Source of the DNA: Mimachlamys varia
Taxonomy: Eukaryota > Mollusca > Bivalvia > Pectinida > Pectinidae
Direction: 5' to 3'
NCBI GenBank assembly: GCA_947623455.1
Contig: OX392529.1
Location: 57,121,186-57,185,185 of the forward strand
Length of the DNA: 64,000 bases
In this document: positions 45,468 through 58,883 of the stretch, piece after piece
How the letters are laid out: the number at the start of each line of letters is the position of its first letter
Position numbering within the stretch: the stretch's first letter is position 1
The notes under the pieces: model-generated
Seen by the model: only the letters and a program-made list of their open reading frames with translations
Database searches by the model: none
Told to the model about the DNA's origin: nothing
Translations under genes and position numbers: made by a program

Positions 45468-47470
45468 TACACTTGTCACCAGCTTGATCAAACAACTTTC
45501 CTGTAATAGACACTGTATTTATACGTGCATAAACAACTGAATTCCTTTTTGCTAAATCTCATACTGATGTTTGTGCTGTGAAGTGTGGCTTAAATCTATG
45601 TATTCTTTCCATTCATTCATATTATATTAATCAGAAATGGACATTATTATCATCACATTGCAGAGCAAAATAAACTACTGTATGGGAGTTTATTTAAAGA
45701 CAGAAACGTGAGCAGTTGTTCATTTTATCAGTTACAATGAAATTTGATTATCATCAATCTCAAAAACTGCAATAATTTGATGTTAGTTTATAATGTTTAT
45801 CAGAGATTTCAAGTTGTTGTTTCTTGGTAAATTTGTTTGCCAGTTCATATAATATTCCTTGTCATGATAACTTAGATTTTTAGATTTTTTGGAGAGCAGA
45901 AAGTCGAGTTCCATTAAGTGTATTACAGGAACAGATTACCTTAATGTTGAGATACATATATATATATATAAGCATGCTTTTATTGGTGATAATTTGTGTC
46001 AATCACCAAGTGTTAACGCGGGTGTTAGAAAATCATTATGTATATTCTTAATTAAGCAATGACAACGATATACATGTGACAATTTCTCAGATGATCTGAA
46101 ACATGTTCATTTACAATTTTTCATCTTATGAAGCATTTTGAAAATTTGAAAAGAGAAGTCCATCAATATTTATTGACGGGATGCAGGATTAGTTATAATA
46201 TTCTGCAAGAAAATAGCAATGTTTTATTGAATTACAAAAATACATACAAGAACTTTATATAATGGTGATATCACCATATATTCATGAAGCATCTTAATAA
46301 TTGTCAAAGGGACCTGTTACTGACTCAACTACAGGGGATATCTCTTTAACTCAGTCAGATTGACCTAACTGTAGGGCCAGATTTGACACCCAATGTAGTA
46401 CAATAATGCTATACTTCAGGGAACAAAAATCAGTGAATATCAGTTGTTAGTTAGACATTTTAGAACATCTCGCAAGTCCCATTTAACGATCTGTATTAAT
46501 ATTTTTGTATTTCTTTTTCATTTTTGATTACATATATTTATATCCCGATATTTATATATATATAAGTATACTTAATATCTCTATTTCACATGTAAAGGTA
46601 ACAAATGCCAGGGAGATAGAACATCAATAATTTATACATTTATACAATTTCATATCAAATTCTTCCTTCGAGTCCTAAATTATCCAGCAACATATTCATG
46701 TTTAATAATAACCAAAAAAATAAAGTGCAGAAATCATCTTTGCTGCTAAGTATGTATCTATACAAGAAAATGTCCTTCAGAGTTTTGATTTCATAACCGT
46801 CAAGGCAATGAAATGTTTGTATTTGGTTATTACAAGGTAGCTACATGTATATGAATACATGTACAGTATATATACAGGGAAATGGTATGGCCCCAAATTT
46901 GTTTACAATTAGTATATTCTATATTTAGCTTTCCTGTAAAATTTGAAAACGAAATACATTTGAATTGTTTTATCTTGTTGCAGATATTTTTATCTCAAAT
47001 CTAACTTACATTTGTACCACTATCACCTACTTGTTCAGTTGCCTCATTGCCAGGTGACTTTACTGGTTGTCTTCTTGTTGGTCATTACACATAGCAGGTT
47101 TGGGATATAGTGAACATTTCTCATACATAAATTCTTATTGTCTTTCAAAAACTTGGGACGTTCATAGCCAAAAATATTCTGCAACCTTTGAAAAGTCTGC
47201 AGTTTTCCAGAAAGTGCCCAAGTAGGGCCGAATTTTCTGCAAGAATTTCTTTTATTTTTTGGGGGGGGATTTGAATGTACTCCAAGTCAGTATTACTTAT
47301 AAAGGCGAGATATTCAGATGTTTACAGTTTGATCAGATACGTATGTTTGCTAAATAGGGCTTGTTATTGTTAATACCAAGAACTTCTTATTTTTCGTTCC
47401 ATCAGAATTTTTGTTTATAGATGGAACTTATACCTACAGTGTAATTATGAGATGTAACATGTTAGTGAGC
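45468..47470. other. No recognised feature
   Basis: AT-rich intergenic DNA with a short TA microsatellite at about 45955-45971. Confidence 0.4.
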
Positions 47471-47477
47471 AGTGTGT

Positions 47478-48880
47478 TCAATATCTGTACGAGGCGTGAA
47501 ATGGGGAGCTTACCTAGAGTATAATATCTGTACGAGGCGTGAAATGGGGAGCTTACCTAGAGTACAATATCTGTACGAGGCGTGAAATGGGGAGCTTCTC
47601 TAGAATACAATATCTGTACGCGGCGTGATATGGGGAGCTTACCTAGAGTATAATATCTGTACGAGGCGTGAAATGGGGAGCTTACCTAGAGTATAATATC
47701 TGTACGAGGCGTGAAATGGGGAGCTTACCTAGAGTATAATATCTGTACGAGGCGTGAAATGGGGAGCTTACCTAGAGTACAACATCTGTACGAGGCGTGA
47801 AATGGGGAGCTTCTCTAGAGTATAATATCTGTACGAGGCGTGAAATGGGGAGCTTCTCTAGAGTATAATATCTGTACGAGGCGTGAAATGGGGAGCTTAC
47901 CTAGAGTACAATATCTGTACGAGGCGTGAAATGGGGAGCTTCTCTAGAATACAATATCTGTACGAGGCGTGAAATGGGGAGCTTCTCTAGAATACAATAT
48001 CTGTACGAGGCGTGAAATAAGGAGCTTACCTAGAGTACAATATCTGTACGAGGCGTGAAATAAGGAGCTTCTCTAGAGTATAATATCTGTAGGAGGCGTG
48101 AAATGGGGAGCTTCTCTAGAGTATAATATCTGTACGAGGCATGAAATAAGGAGCTTACCTAGAGTATAATATCTGTACGAGGCGTGAAATAAGGAGCTTC
48201 TCTAGAGTATAATATCTGTACGAGGCATGAAATGGGGAGCTTACCTAGAGTACAATATCTGTACGAGGCGTGAAATAAGGAGCTTCTCTAGAGTATAATA
48301 TCTGTACGAGGCGTGAAATGGGGAGCTTCTCTAGAGTATAATATCTGTACGAGGCGTGAAATGGGGAGCTTACCTAGAGTACAATATCTGTACGAGGCGT
48401 GAAATGGGGAGCTTCTCTAGAATACAATATCTGTACGAGGCGTGAAATGGGGAGCTTCTCTAGAATACAATATCTGTACGAGGTGTTAAATAGGGAGCTT
48501 CTCTAGAGTACAATATCTGTCCTTTTACGAGGCGTGAAATAGGGAGCTTCCCTAGAGTACAATATATGTCCTTTTACGAGGTGTTAAATAGGGAGCATCC
48601 CTAGAGTACAATATCTGTCCTTTTACGAGGCGTGAAATAGGGAGCTTCCCTAGAGTACAATATATGTCCTTTTACGAGGCGTGAAATAAGGAGCTTCCCT
48701 GGAGTACAATATATGTCCTTTTACAAGGCGAGAAATGGGGAGCTTCCCTAAAATACAATGTCTGGAAGACACATGAAATAAGGAGCTTCTCTATAGTACA
48801 ATATCTGTCCTTTCACGAAACATGAAATAAGGAGCTTCCCTAGAGTACAATATCTGTCCTTGCATGAGATGTGAAATGGG
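47478..48880 (+). repeat. 43-bp minisatellite, about 32 copies, diverging at 3' edge
   Basis: The unit contains gtacgaggcgtgaaatgggg and agcttacctagagtataata. From about 48500 units gain four to five bases (gtccttttacgagg) and become more diverged. Confidence 0.96.
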
Positions 48881-48924
48881 GAGAGCCCCTAGTGTCTTTT
48901 TGGGTTTCTCATTTGATAGGGGAC

Positions 48925-49022
48925 ATAATTTAAATTATGAAACCCCACCAATAGGGTTTGTGTGGCTTTGAGAGAAACATGAAACCCCACCAATAGGGTT
49001 TGCGTGGCTTTGAGAGAAACAT
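48925..49022 (+). repeat. 48-bp duplication
   Basis: Two copies of gaaaccccaccaatagggtt followed by tggctttgagagaaacatg. Confidence 0.9.
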
Positions 49023-50433
49023 GTTACTTTCATTTCTTAAAATTTATCATCTTTTAGTATTTTGGTCATGTATTTAAGCTTTTGGAAAACTGCTTTGTCA
49101 GTAAACTGTGTTCAGCAAAATGAAAAACAAGAAGATTAATGTATAAATCTGTTTATTTCGATATTCAAATGAATTGTTCATGTTGCAATATCATTTACAT
49201 CTGAAAATAAAATGTCAATAATTTTTTATAAACAATGTGTCCCCCCAGCAGATGTGAAGTATATGCTAGTGGCATCGATGAACAAACCTGTGTTGTTATA
49301 ATTTATTTTTGGTGCAATTTCATAGATTTTACCATCTCATTGAATTATCACTGAAGTCCTTGCATCATTGAGTCATTTCTTTTAAAATGAATTTGGATTT
49401 TGGGTATTATCTGGATAAAACTCTTGGTAAATAATACAGAAAACAAAGGGGGCCTTAAGATGGCATAAACTCTGTTTCTATAATGCAGTCAGTTGTATGA
49501 GTAAAAGCATAATATCAAATAACATCAGAACAATCCATCCCATGAAAACCTTAAGATATGTGTCACTAATGTGTCATAAATTCACACACTGAGATGGAAA
49601 TTTTGCACCAAATGTCACACAAATGAATCTGACAGATAGAAACATGCCTTTCTGGGGTGTGAGAATGGATACTGGTGTCTGTTTCATGTCGGAAACCAAC
49701 GTGACACTTTGTGTCAGAGCAGTGTCCCGTGGGTTTCCGAAAATGTCTGTCTGGATACACTGAATATTTTATTGTAAAAAAAGGTACAGTTAAAGTACTG
49801 ATCAATGCAACTGTTTTCAAACTCATTTTGCATAATATTATAATTTCTTATGCAAAATGTAATCCAGTGAAAGGCCAGATATTCAAAACACTGTCAAAAC
49901 ATCCCCAAATCCATCTTCATTTTCGCAAATTCTCATTTAATAATCCACTTCCTTCACTTTCCTATATAAAAAGCTTTCTCTTGGCAGTACAAATCTCATT
50001 GATAATAAGGCAATCAAAGTTGCCAAACATTTTCTACCCACAGAAGTATTTTTCTCTATTCATTTGTATTTTGTAAAGCTGTCCAATACAGGTCATTGCT
50101 GTGAGCAGTTTTCTCTGTTTAACAGTATTTTTCTTGGACATCTTCCTGTTTGTATACAGTGTTTATTGTTGACATTTTGTGTGTTTATTATGTGCGAGAT
50201 CTGTATTGTTTCTATTTGGTAATTCATTTTAATGGTATATTATCATTTTATGCAGGAATTTCATGATGCTGAACACAGCTGAACTTGTAGCTCAGAATTA
50301 AACCATTAAATGGTTAAAATTTATTCCGACTTTGTCCTTTGTATAGCATCTATTTCAATGTTGTTGCAAGTACAAATATGTATTTAAGTGTGCACAAAAA
50401 GTACAACACACCAAACTTAACATATCCGTACAA
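49023..50433. other. No recognised feature
   Basis: AT-rich; a 121-codon plus frame (49711-50076) has no recognised domain and low-complexity composition. Confidence 0.4.
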
Positions 50434-53108
50434 ATGCAGGGGGCACTCATTCATATCCATACACTTGGAGGGGGGACTCATTCATATCCATATACATGGA
50501 GGGAGGGACTCATTCATATACATATACATGGATGCGGGACTCATTCATATCCATACACATGGAGGGGGACTCATTCATATCCATACACATGGAGGCAGGA
50601 CTCATTCATATACATATACATGGAGGGGGAATTATTCATATCCATACACATGGAGGGGGGGGACACATTCATATCCATACACTTGGAGGGGGGGGACTCA
50701 TTCATATCCATACACTTGGAGGGGGGGACTCATTCATATCCATACACATGGAGGCAGGACTCATTCATATCCATATACATGGAGGGGGGGGGGGACTCAT
50801 TCATATCCATACACATGGAGGGGGGACTCATTCATATCCATACACATGGAGGGGGGGACTCATTCATATCCATACACATGGAGGGGGGACTCATTCATAT
50901 CCATACACATGGAGGAAGGACTCATTCATATACATATACATGGAGGGGGGGACTCATTCATATCCATACACATGGAGGGGGGGACTCATTCATATCCATA
51001 CACATGGAGGAGGGGGACTCATTCATATCCTTACACATGGAGGCAGGACTCATTCATATACATACACATGGAGGGGGGGGACTCATTCATATCCATACAC
51101 ATGGAGGCAGGACTCATTCATATACATATACATGGAGGCAGGACTCATTCATATCCATACACATGGAGGGGGGACTCATTCATATCCATACACATGGAGG
51201 GGGGACTCATTCATATCCATACACATGGAGGGGGGACTCATTCATATCCATATACATGGAGGGAGGGACTCATTCATATACATATACATGGATGCGGGAC
51301 TCATTCATATCCATACACATGGAGGGGGACTCATTCATATCCATACACATGGAGGCAGGACTCATTCATATACATATACATGGAGGGGGAATTATTCATA
51401 TCCATACACATGGAGGGGGGGGGGGGACACATTCATATCCATACACTTGGAGGGGGGGGACTCATTCATATCCATACACTTGGAGGGGGGGACTCATTCA
51501 TATCCATACACATGGAGGCAGGACTCATTCATATCCATATACATGGAGGGGGGGGGGGGCTCATTCATATCCATACACATGGAGGGGGGACTCATTCATA
51601 TCCATACACATGGAGGGGGGGACTCATTCATATCCATACACATGGAGGGGGGACTCATTCATATCCATACACATGGAGGAAGGACTCATTCATATACATA
51701 TACATGGAGGGGGGGACTCATTCATATCCATACACATGGAGGGGGGGGACTCATTCATATCCATACACATGGAGGAGGGGGACTCATTCATATCCTTACA
51801 CATGGAGGCAGGACTCATTCATATACATACACATGGAGGGGGGGGGACTCATTCATATCCATACACATGGAGGCAGGACTCATTCATATACATATACATG
51901 GAGGCAGGACTCATTCATATCCATACACATGGAGGGGGGACTCATTCATATCCATACACATGGAGGGGGCTCATTCATATCCATACACATGGAGGCAGGA
52001 CTCATTCATATACATATACATGGAGGCAGGACTCATTCATATCCATACACATGGAGGGGGGACTCATTCATATCCATACACATGGAGGGGGCTCATTCAT
52101 ATCCATACACATGGAGGCAGGACTCATACATATACATGGAGGGGGACTTATTTGTATCCATACACATGGAGGAGGGGGGACTCATTCATATACATGGAGG
52201 GGGACTCATTCATATCCATACACATAGAGGGGGGGGGGGGACTCATTCATATCCATACACATAGAGGGGGGGGACTCATTCATATCCATACACATGGAGG
52301 CGGGACTCATTCATATCCATACACATAGAGGGGGGGGGGGGGACTCATGCATATCCATACACATGGAGGGGGGAAACTCGTTTATATCCATACACATGGA
52401 GGAGGGACTCATTCATATCCATATACATGGAGGCGGGACTCATTCATATCCATATACATGGAGGCGGGACTCATTCATATCCATATACATGGAGGCGGGA
52501 CTCATTTATATCCATACACATGGAGGCGGGGACTCATTTATATCCATACACATGGAGGAGGGGACTCATTCATATCCATACACATGGAGGAGGGGGACTC
52601 GCTCATATCCATACACATGGAGGAGGGGGACTCGCTCATATCCATACACATGGAGGAGGGGGGGACTTATTCATTTCCATACACATGGAGGGGGGGACTC
52701 GTTCATATCCATACACATGGAGGAGGGGGACTCGCTCATATCCATACACATGGAGGAGGGGGGGACTTATTCATTTCCATACACATGGAGGGGGGGACTC
52801 ATTCATATCCATACACATGGAGGGGGGACTCATTCATATCCATATACATGGAGGCGGGACTCATTCATATCCATATACATGGAGGCGGGACTCATTCATA
52901 TCCATATACATGGAGGCGGGACTCATTTATATCCATACACATGGAGGAGGGGGGGACTTATTCATTTCCATACACATGGAGGGAGGGGACTCATTTATAT
53001 CCATACACATGGAGGGGGACTCATTCATATCCATACACATGGAGGGGGACTCATTCATATCCATACACATGGAGGGGGGTGGGGGCTCATTCAAATCCAT
53101 ACACATGG
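50434..53108 (+). repeat. 2.7-kb G-rich ~30-bp minisatellite, about 90 copies
   Basis: The unit contains ctcattcatatccatacaca and tggagg followed by a G run of varying length. All three plus frames stay open for about 1.9 kb (597-641 codons), giving HSYPYTW, SFISIHM and LIHIHTHGGG repeats. This follows from a stop-free unit whose length is not a multiple of three. Markers (gaattattcatatc at 50629 and 51389; tccttacacatgg at 51028 and 51793) show an internal duplication of about 760 bp. Confidence 0.96.
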
Positions 53109-53558
53109 CTATTCAAATCACCCTGTGTCTTTGGTACATAATCCGTCCTTCCTTAAACATCAATTGTTATTGCCATTTCTTGAGAAATTCTTAATGGATC
53201 CTTTTCAAATTTTATATGTAGGTTCCCCCCAGGTGCTTAGTAATATCTTTTGGACTGATCAGAAAAAGAAAAATTGCTGACAGTTGGTCATCTTGGATTT
53301 TCATAATTGAAAGTGTCTTCAATTTCACAATAGTTATTTTGTAGGTACTTCTTGGTACTTATAGTAGTGCTATTTTGCTTTTGGGACTGATCAGAAAAGA
53401 AATTGCTCACAAGCTACCATCTCACCTTTTCTTGAGAGGAACTACAATATTTCATGTAACTAAAATATATGTAAGGGAAAAGATCCAACTTTTTAAGAAC
53501 AAATAAAGATTGTCTATAGTGGGGGCGCCAAGCCTAGATACCTCTGGGATCTCTTGTT
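53108..53558 (+). mobile_element. 3' part of a cccaccatc-type hairpin repeat
   Basis: It begins ggctattcaaatcaccctgt, equivalent to the sequence just after the 5' hairpin of the copy at 34036. It carries one or two diverged internal units and ends ggcgccaagcctagatacct ctgggatctcttgt. The G-rich array stops exactly where the 5' hairpin should be. Confidence 0.8.
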
Positions 53559-54218
53559 AAAAACTGCATTGGGTGAAGACATGACGTGTCAGTCATCATG
53601 TTTTTTACAATATAAAATTTCAAAGGCCATCAGGTCACAGGAGACCTGTTATTTGAAGCGAGACCTTTCAGGATGGAAGTGCTATCAGGCTGGCTCTAAA
53701 TGTTGTAGTGTACAAAATGTTCAAACAATACCTTTACTTAATTCATAATTAAGGTCACTTAGAGAAAGTGTTATAAAAATCTGAAACATCTGATGAATAA
53801 CTGATACTTGGATGACAGGCCATTTAAGTACCAGGACGTGGTGTAATTCATTCAGGTAGCTATATATTAAAGTGATGTTCACCAATTAATGGAAGCATTA
53901 TAGAAACGCTTGGTTTACCTTTACCCACTTCATCAAAAGGTGACAGTTTATCGTGGGAGGACAGGATGGAGAGGGTGAAGTACCAGCAACTTTTAAAGGA
54001 CGACCAACAACGTACCAAGTTGGAAGGAATGACACTTAATTTGTCAGTAGTTGTCGGATGTTTCCCTGGGAAAAGAGGATGGTTGGCATGGTGAGCAGAC
54101 AGGCAGAGATGGCATCCGACTGGATGTTGAGGAAGAACTGTGGAGTAACGCTGGACACCTAGCTACAACAGTACCATGTCATGTATTATCACAAGACACA
54201 ACGGATGATGCAGGAGGC
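53559..54218. other. No recognised feature
   Basis: Less AT-rich than its surroundings. Short frames such as 53554-53748 show no recognised product. Confidence 0.4.
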
Positions 54219-54396
54219 TAGCCCACCAGTCCCTGGCTGTGTCTGGGCCACCAGTCCCTGGCCGTGTCTGGGCCACCAGTCCCTGGATGTGTCCGGCCCA
54301 CCAGTCCCTGGCTGTGTCTGGGCCACCAGTCCCTGGATGTGTCCGGCCCACCAGTCCCTGGCCGTGTCTGGGCCACCAGTCCCTGGCTGGGTCTGA
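54219..54396 (+). repeat. About 24-bp minisatellite, 7 copies
   Basis: The unit contains ccaccagtccctggctgtgt and ctggg. Open frames on both strands here are repeat by-products. Confidence 0.95.
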
Positions 54397-54887
54397 TCAA
54401 CCCGGTCTGTACACTTCTGGGAGACGTCACGGATAAGCGACGATCGAAGCATCCAAGAATGAGCTCTGACCACATTCACCCAGTGATTGCACTTGCCAGC
54501 TTTGAAAAATTCCTATATTAACAATTCAAACAACTTCCTGGGAACTATTTGTAAAGTTTACTCCGGCTTTTAGTCAAATTGTCTTATACATGTATTTGGT
54601 TTTCCAAGCCTGAAGACATTCGGGCTACCTATGGCTAACAATTCTACTTTTTTCGATATTTGGTATGAATCTTTCACCAACTACCATGGCTCACTTTCAA
54701 GGAAACAAGGGTTGGATAGAGAAGGGTAGTTATTGTTGTGAGTTACTACAAGTACTGCTGCCATCTGGAATTTACGGCTGAATGTTGAGAATCAATCAGA
54801 TTATGAATTCTAGGGGTCACCTGTTTTATTAGGGCGATAAACAATGGCTTGGCGAACTCGGTACATCAAAGATTCACTCCATCCTAT

Positions 54888-55572
54888 CCCTCCTGACAAA
54901 CCATGGTATTCCAGGGTTGTACATCGCTCTCGTTAGTCTGACAAACCATGGTATTTCAGGGTTGTACATGGCTCTCGTGAGCCTGACAAATCATGGTATT
55001 TCAGGGTTGTACATGGCTCTCGTGAGCCAGACAAACCAGGGTATTTCAGGGTTGTACATCGCTCTCGTGAGCCTGACAAATCATGGTATTTCAGGGTTGT
55101 ACATGGCTCTCGTGAGCCAGACAAACCAGGGTATTTCAGGGTTGTACATCGCTCTCGTGAGCCTGACAAACCATGGTATTTCAGGGTTATACATAGCTCT
55201 CGTGAGCCTGCCAAACCATGGTATTTCAGGGTTGTACATGTCTATAGTGAGCCTGACAAACCATGGTATTTCAGGGTTGTATATGTCTATAGTGAGCCTG
55301 ACAAACCATGGTATTTCAGGGTTGTACATGTCTATAGTGAGCCTGACAAACCATGGTATTTCAGGGTTGTACATCGCTCTCGTGAGCCTGACAAACCATG
55401 GTACGATGTATTTCAGAGTTGTACATGTCTATAGTGAGCCTGACAAACCATGGTATTTCAGGGTTGTACATCGCTCTCGTGAGCCTGACAAACCATGGTA
55501 CGATGTATTTCAGAGTTGTACATGTCTATAGTGAGCCTGACAAACCATGGTATTCCAGGGTTGTACATGGTA
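54888..55572 (+). repeat. 45-bp minisatellite, about 15 copies
   Basis: The unit contains ctgacaaaccatggtatttc and agggttgtacatgtctatag. The 45-base period keeps a frame open (54917-55531, 204 codons, 15-residue repeat). No start context, domain or splice evidence supports a gene. Confidence 0.95.
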
Positions 55573-55894
55573 CAAGTCAGTGAGTGAGCGTACAGTAATC
55601 CCAGTAAGTGAGGACGTTATTATTTACCTACCTCGATAACAACACCAAAAATATACGGAAAGGCGGTCCAACTCAACCTACCTTCTCTGTGATAAAGATG
55701 ACGTAACACACACATATGCTGCACCTCTTAAATTTAGTAATAGATACAGTATTCCGAAAAAATTAATTGAACTGCACCATACAGCTGTTTCGTTCTCCTA
55801 TGACTCTTAAGTGATGCTAGGGGCCAAAAGGTGGGAATCCAAACTTTCTAAACTAATGTAGAAGCAAGAGGGTCAGGTGCGTAAAACCCCATTA

Positions 55895-57539
55895 GGCCAT
55901 ACCAATTTGATTTATTGTTTTTCGGAAAATGAGATTTTAAAATTGGAGCGAGCAGGCGCAATTTTTTTGATTTTACACAAATTTTGAATTTCTTAAAATT
56001 TCGAGCGAGCGGTAGTTTTCACAAAACTAAATGTCAGAATAATTGTTTGGCTATTGATATAATGTATCACAAAATAGAACACGTATTTAAACTGTGGTAG
56101 CGGTTTTTTTTAAATAATGTCCATGGTACAAACTACTTGCATAATGCTGTGCAATAAAACAGCATTTGAGAGAAAAGCTTTCTTGAATTACCTTCTTATT
56201 AGAAGACCCAAGGTCATTCATTCAAGTTAAGTGATTGAACCAAATCCGTAGGAAACACCTTTTAGCAACCACATTTTTTTTCTTGTAAGTATCAAGATGT
56301 TTCTATTCATGCAGAATGCATATTTGATTGAAATGATATAAATTAATGATGACAAAATATATGTATGATCAAAATATATGTATGATCCGTGGTATGATGT
56401 ACCGCTATATAAAACAAACCCTGAAGGCTAGATGTATGACACTAGGTGTTTTACTGACATAACCTTTGAGTTGCAATAACATTAATAATAATATTAATGG
56501 ACACAAGCATTATTTGTGTACTATATATAAGGATTGTACCTCATTTTGACATCGTATACGGTAGTATGCCCGCAGTTGACAACGAACATATTCTATGGTG
56601 CGCGTTAGCGCTCCATAGTGAATATGTTCGTTGCCAACTGCGGGCATACTACCTTATACGCAGTCAAAATGAGGTACAATCCTTATATTTTCAACATTAT
56701 TAATTTCCAAGTGCTATACGAAGAAAAAAGCATTCGAAGCGGGTTGCTAAGATGGTAACTACGATGGCCGTGGTTGCTAAGATAATATAGTCCCATTGGA
56801 TTTCATCAATATATTGGTAGATTTAGAAAATACACTATGAACAATTCTATTTTTCTTCATAACATCATATGTAAATTTGGTATTAAATAATATTTCTAAC
56901 AACTCGAATGTATTTCTTTATTTATAACGGTCGTTATGTACACGCATTGACACAGTGATCTGGTTGTGACGCGGTCCGACGTCAGACGTCACAACTGCAG
57001 GGCGCCGCCATGTTTGCGTTACCGTCAACTATTTTCGAATGCGCACCTATTGGAATCAAAAGTTTGCTAGAAACTATTTATTGTTTAATCAAAAGAAATT
57101 GATTCCATATATGTTCCATGTTTCAAAATCTTGTAGGAACCAAACAATGGCCGACAGCGAATACTTATTTTTCTGAAGGGTGAACGACGCCATATTTGAA
57201 TAAATATCAAACCGGATTATGTAGTGAGCAACACGATAAAAAGCAATTTTGACGCATTCTCAGTTTTCTTAATTCACAAGTGAAAAAGCTTCGTCGCGCA
57301 TTTCCCTCGTGTTGCTGCCAAAAAAACCCGCTTAAAATACCATTTTTACCTTCATTTCAAACATTCAAATAATCCGAAATGACGTTTTCTAAATTTTGAA
57401 CCATTGTAAAATATATCCAGATTCGTCATTTTTCATTGACGCTAAAATTTGAGCGGTAATATTTTACTTTTACTTTTATCTTATTTTTCCAAAATAGGAG
57501 CGGTAAATCCGACGAACAATAAATCAAATTGGTATGGCC
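55895..57539. mobile_element. PIF/Harbinger-like non-autonomous element, 1645 bp
   Basis: The terminal inverted repeats begin ggccataccaatttgattta (25 bases perfect, then partial). They are flanked by TTA on both sides, matching the TWA target of PIF/Harbinger elements. The undisturbed second copy of the host repeat (ccccttta atttatg at 57915) provides the empty site. Gagcggta-type motifs repeat near both ends. No transposase frame is present. Confidence 0.9.
56525..56688. repeat. 164-bp near-perfect hairpin
   Basis: The arms of about 80 bases (atataaggattgtacctcat ... and its inverse) meet in a short centre with gcgcgttagcgc. It sits inside the Harbinger-like element. No flanking duplication was found. 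Confidence 0.93.
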
Positions 57540-58225
57540 TTAATTTATGAATTTAAAGTAAAATTAAACTAGTTCTGTATAATTTCAAATCGTGTACTAC
57601 GAAATTGTGTATATTAGGTACCGTGCCACACTACTCAAATGAGATTAACTAAGGCTATGGAGGCTCCAGCAAACCTCGGGAACTAAAAAATCCACCAGCA
57701 GAGTCTGCCACCCCCTATCATAAAGATGACGTAACACACACATATGCTGCACCTATTAAATTTAGTAATAGATACAGTATGCCGAAAAAATTAATTAAAC
57801 TGCATCATACAGCTGTTTCGTCCTCCTAGGACTCTTCAGTGATGCTAGGGGCCAAAAGGTAGGAATCCAAACTTTCTAAACTAATGTAGAAGCAGAAGGG
57901 TCAGGTGCGTAAAACCCCTTTAATTTATGAATTTAAAGTAAAATTAAACTAGTTCTGTATAATTTCAAATCGTGTACTACGAAATTGTGTATATTAGGTA
58001 CCGTGCCACACTACTCAAATGAGATTAACTAAGGCTATGGAGGCTCCAGCAAACCTCGGGAACTAAAAAATCCACCAGCAGAGTCTGTCACCCCCTATCA
58101 TAAAGATGACGTAACACACACAAATATATGCTGCACCACTTTTTAGTAATAGATACAGTATGCCGAAAAAAAAAATAAACTGCATCATACAACTGTTTCG
58201 CCCCCTAGGACTCTTCAATTATAGT

Positions 58226-58883
58226 TTCAGAAAGTAAATTAAATAAAGCCTGACATTTATACTGATATCAATTAATATTATTTTCTACATTTGAAAAGAA
58301 AAGAAAAGCCAAAATAGTCTTGTGAAAAAATGCTTTTCGGCCATATTGACAGTTCGTTTTTTCTTCAATACAATAATTTGGGTGGAAAATTTTGATGTAT
58401 CTGTTTTCTATATTAGTTGGTTTCTATATACTGTTAAATCCATATATCCAGTGTTGCAATTGTGAGTTACATATTAGACCTCAAATATTGTTATACGTGT
58501 GCTTTTCTTAATTTTCCTGATCCTTTAGAAGGCCAAAAAACCACTTTCCCCCATTTGAATTTTCTGGGGCTTTTTTCTGTTATAAGTATGATGCCCATCA
58601 AACAAAAAATGAAAGAATAAATTATGTTGCAATTAGTTCGAGGTTAAATCATAAATTGACTGGACTATAAATTTTAAAGCAGACGTTGGTTTCCCGTAAC
58701 CATCCAGGGAGACTACTCGTGAACGTTTAATTTCCAAGGTTTTTTTTAAGAGAACTCTCCTGCGTTAGGAGGTTGGATCACGGAACAAAAATCTGTGTCT
58801 GGTTACTGTCACTGTCGACGCTAGCCTATCAGTGATATGTAAATAGCTGTTACATACTGTCGGTGGTTTTATCAACTTTCCTG
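58226..58883. other. Probable 5' flank of the WDR31-like gene
   Basis: No repeat is recognised here. The promoter and 5'UTR of the next gene should lie here by position, but I can point to no specific element. Confidence 0.3.

Larger units (their letters stand above)
55691..58225 (+). repeat. About 378-bp tandem repeat, 2.4 copies, first copy interrupted
   Basis: Copy 1 is 55691-55891 plus 57543-57719, copy 2 is 57720-58098, and copy 3 is truncated at about 58225. Shared landmarks are taaagatgacgtaacacaca, gatgctaggggccaaaaggt and taggtaccgtgccacactac. Copy 1 is split by a transposon. Confidence 0.93.

Noticed and set aside
55640..58225. LTR retrotransposon (two similar blocks flanking internal DNA)
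   Set aside because: The blocks are tandem repeats, one with an inserted TIR element. There is no primer-binding site, polypurine tract or pol frame.
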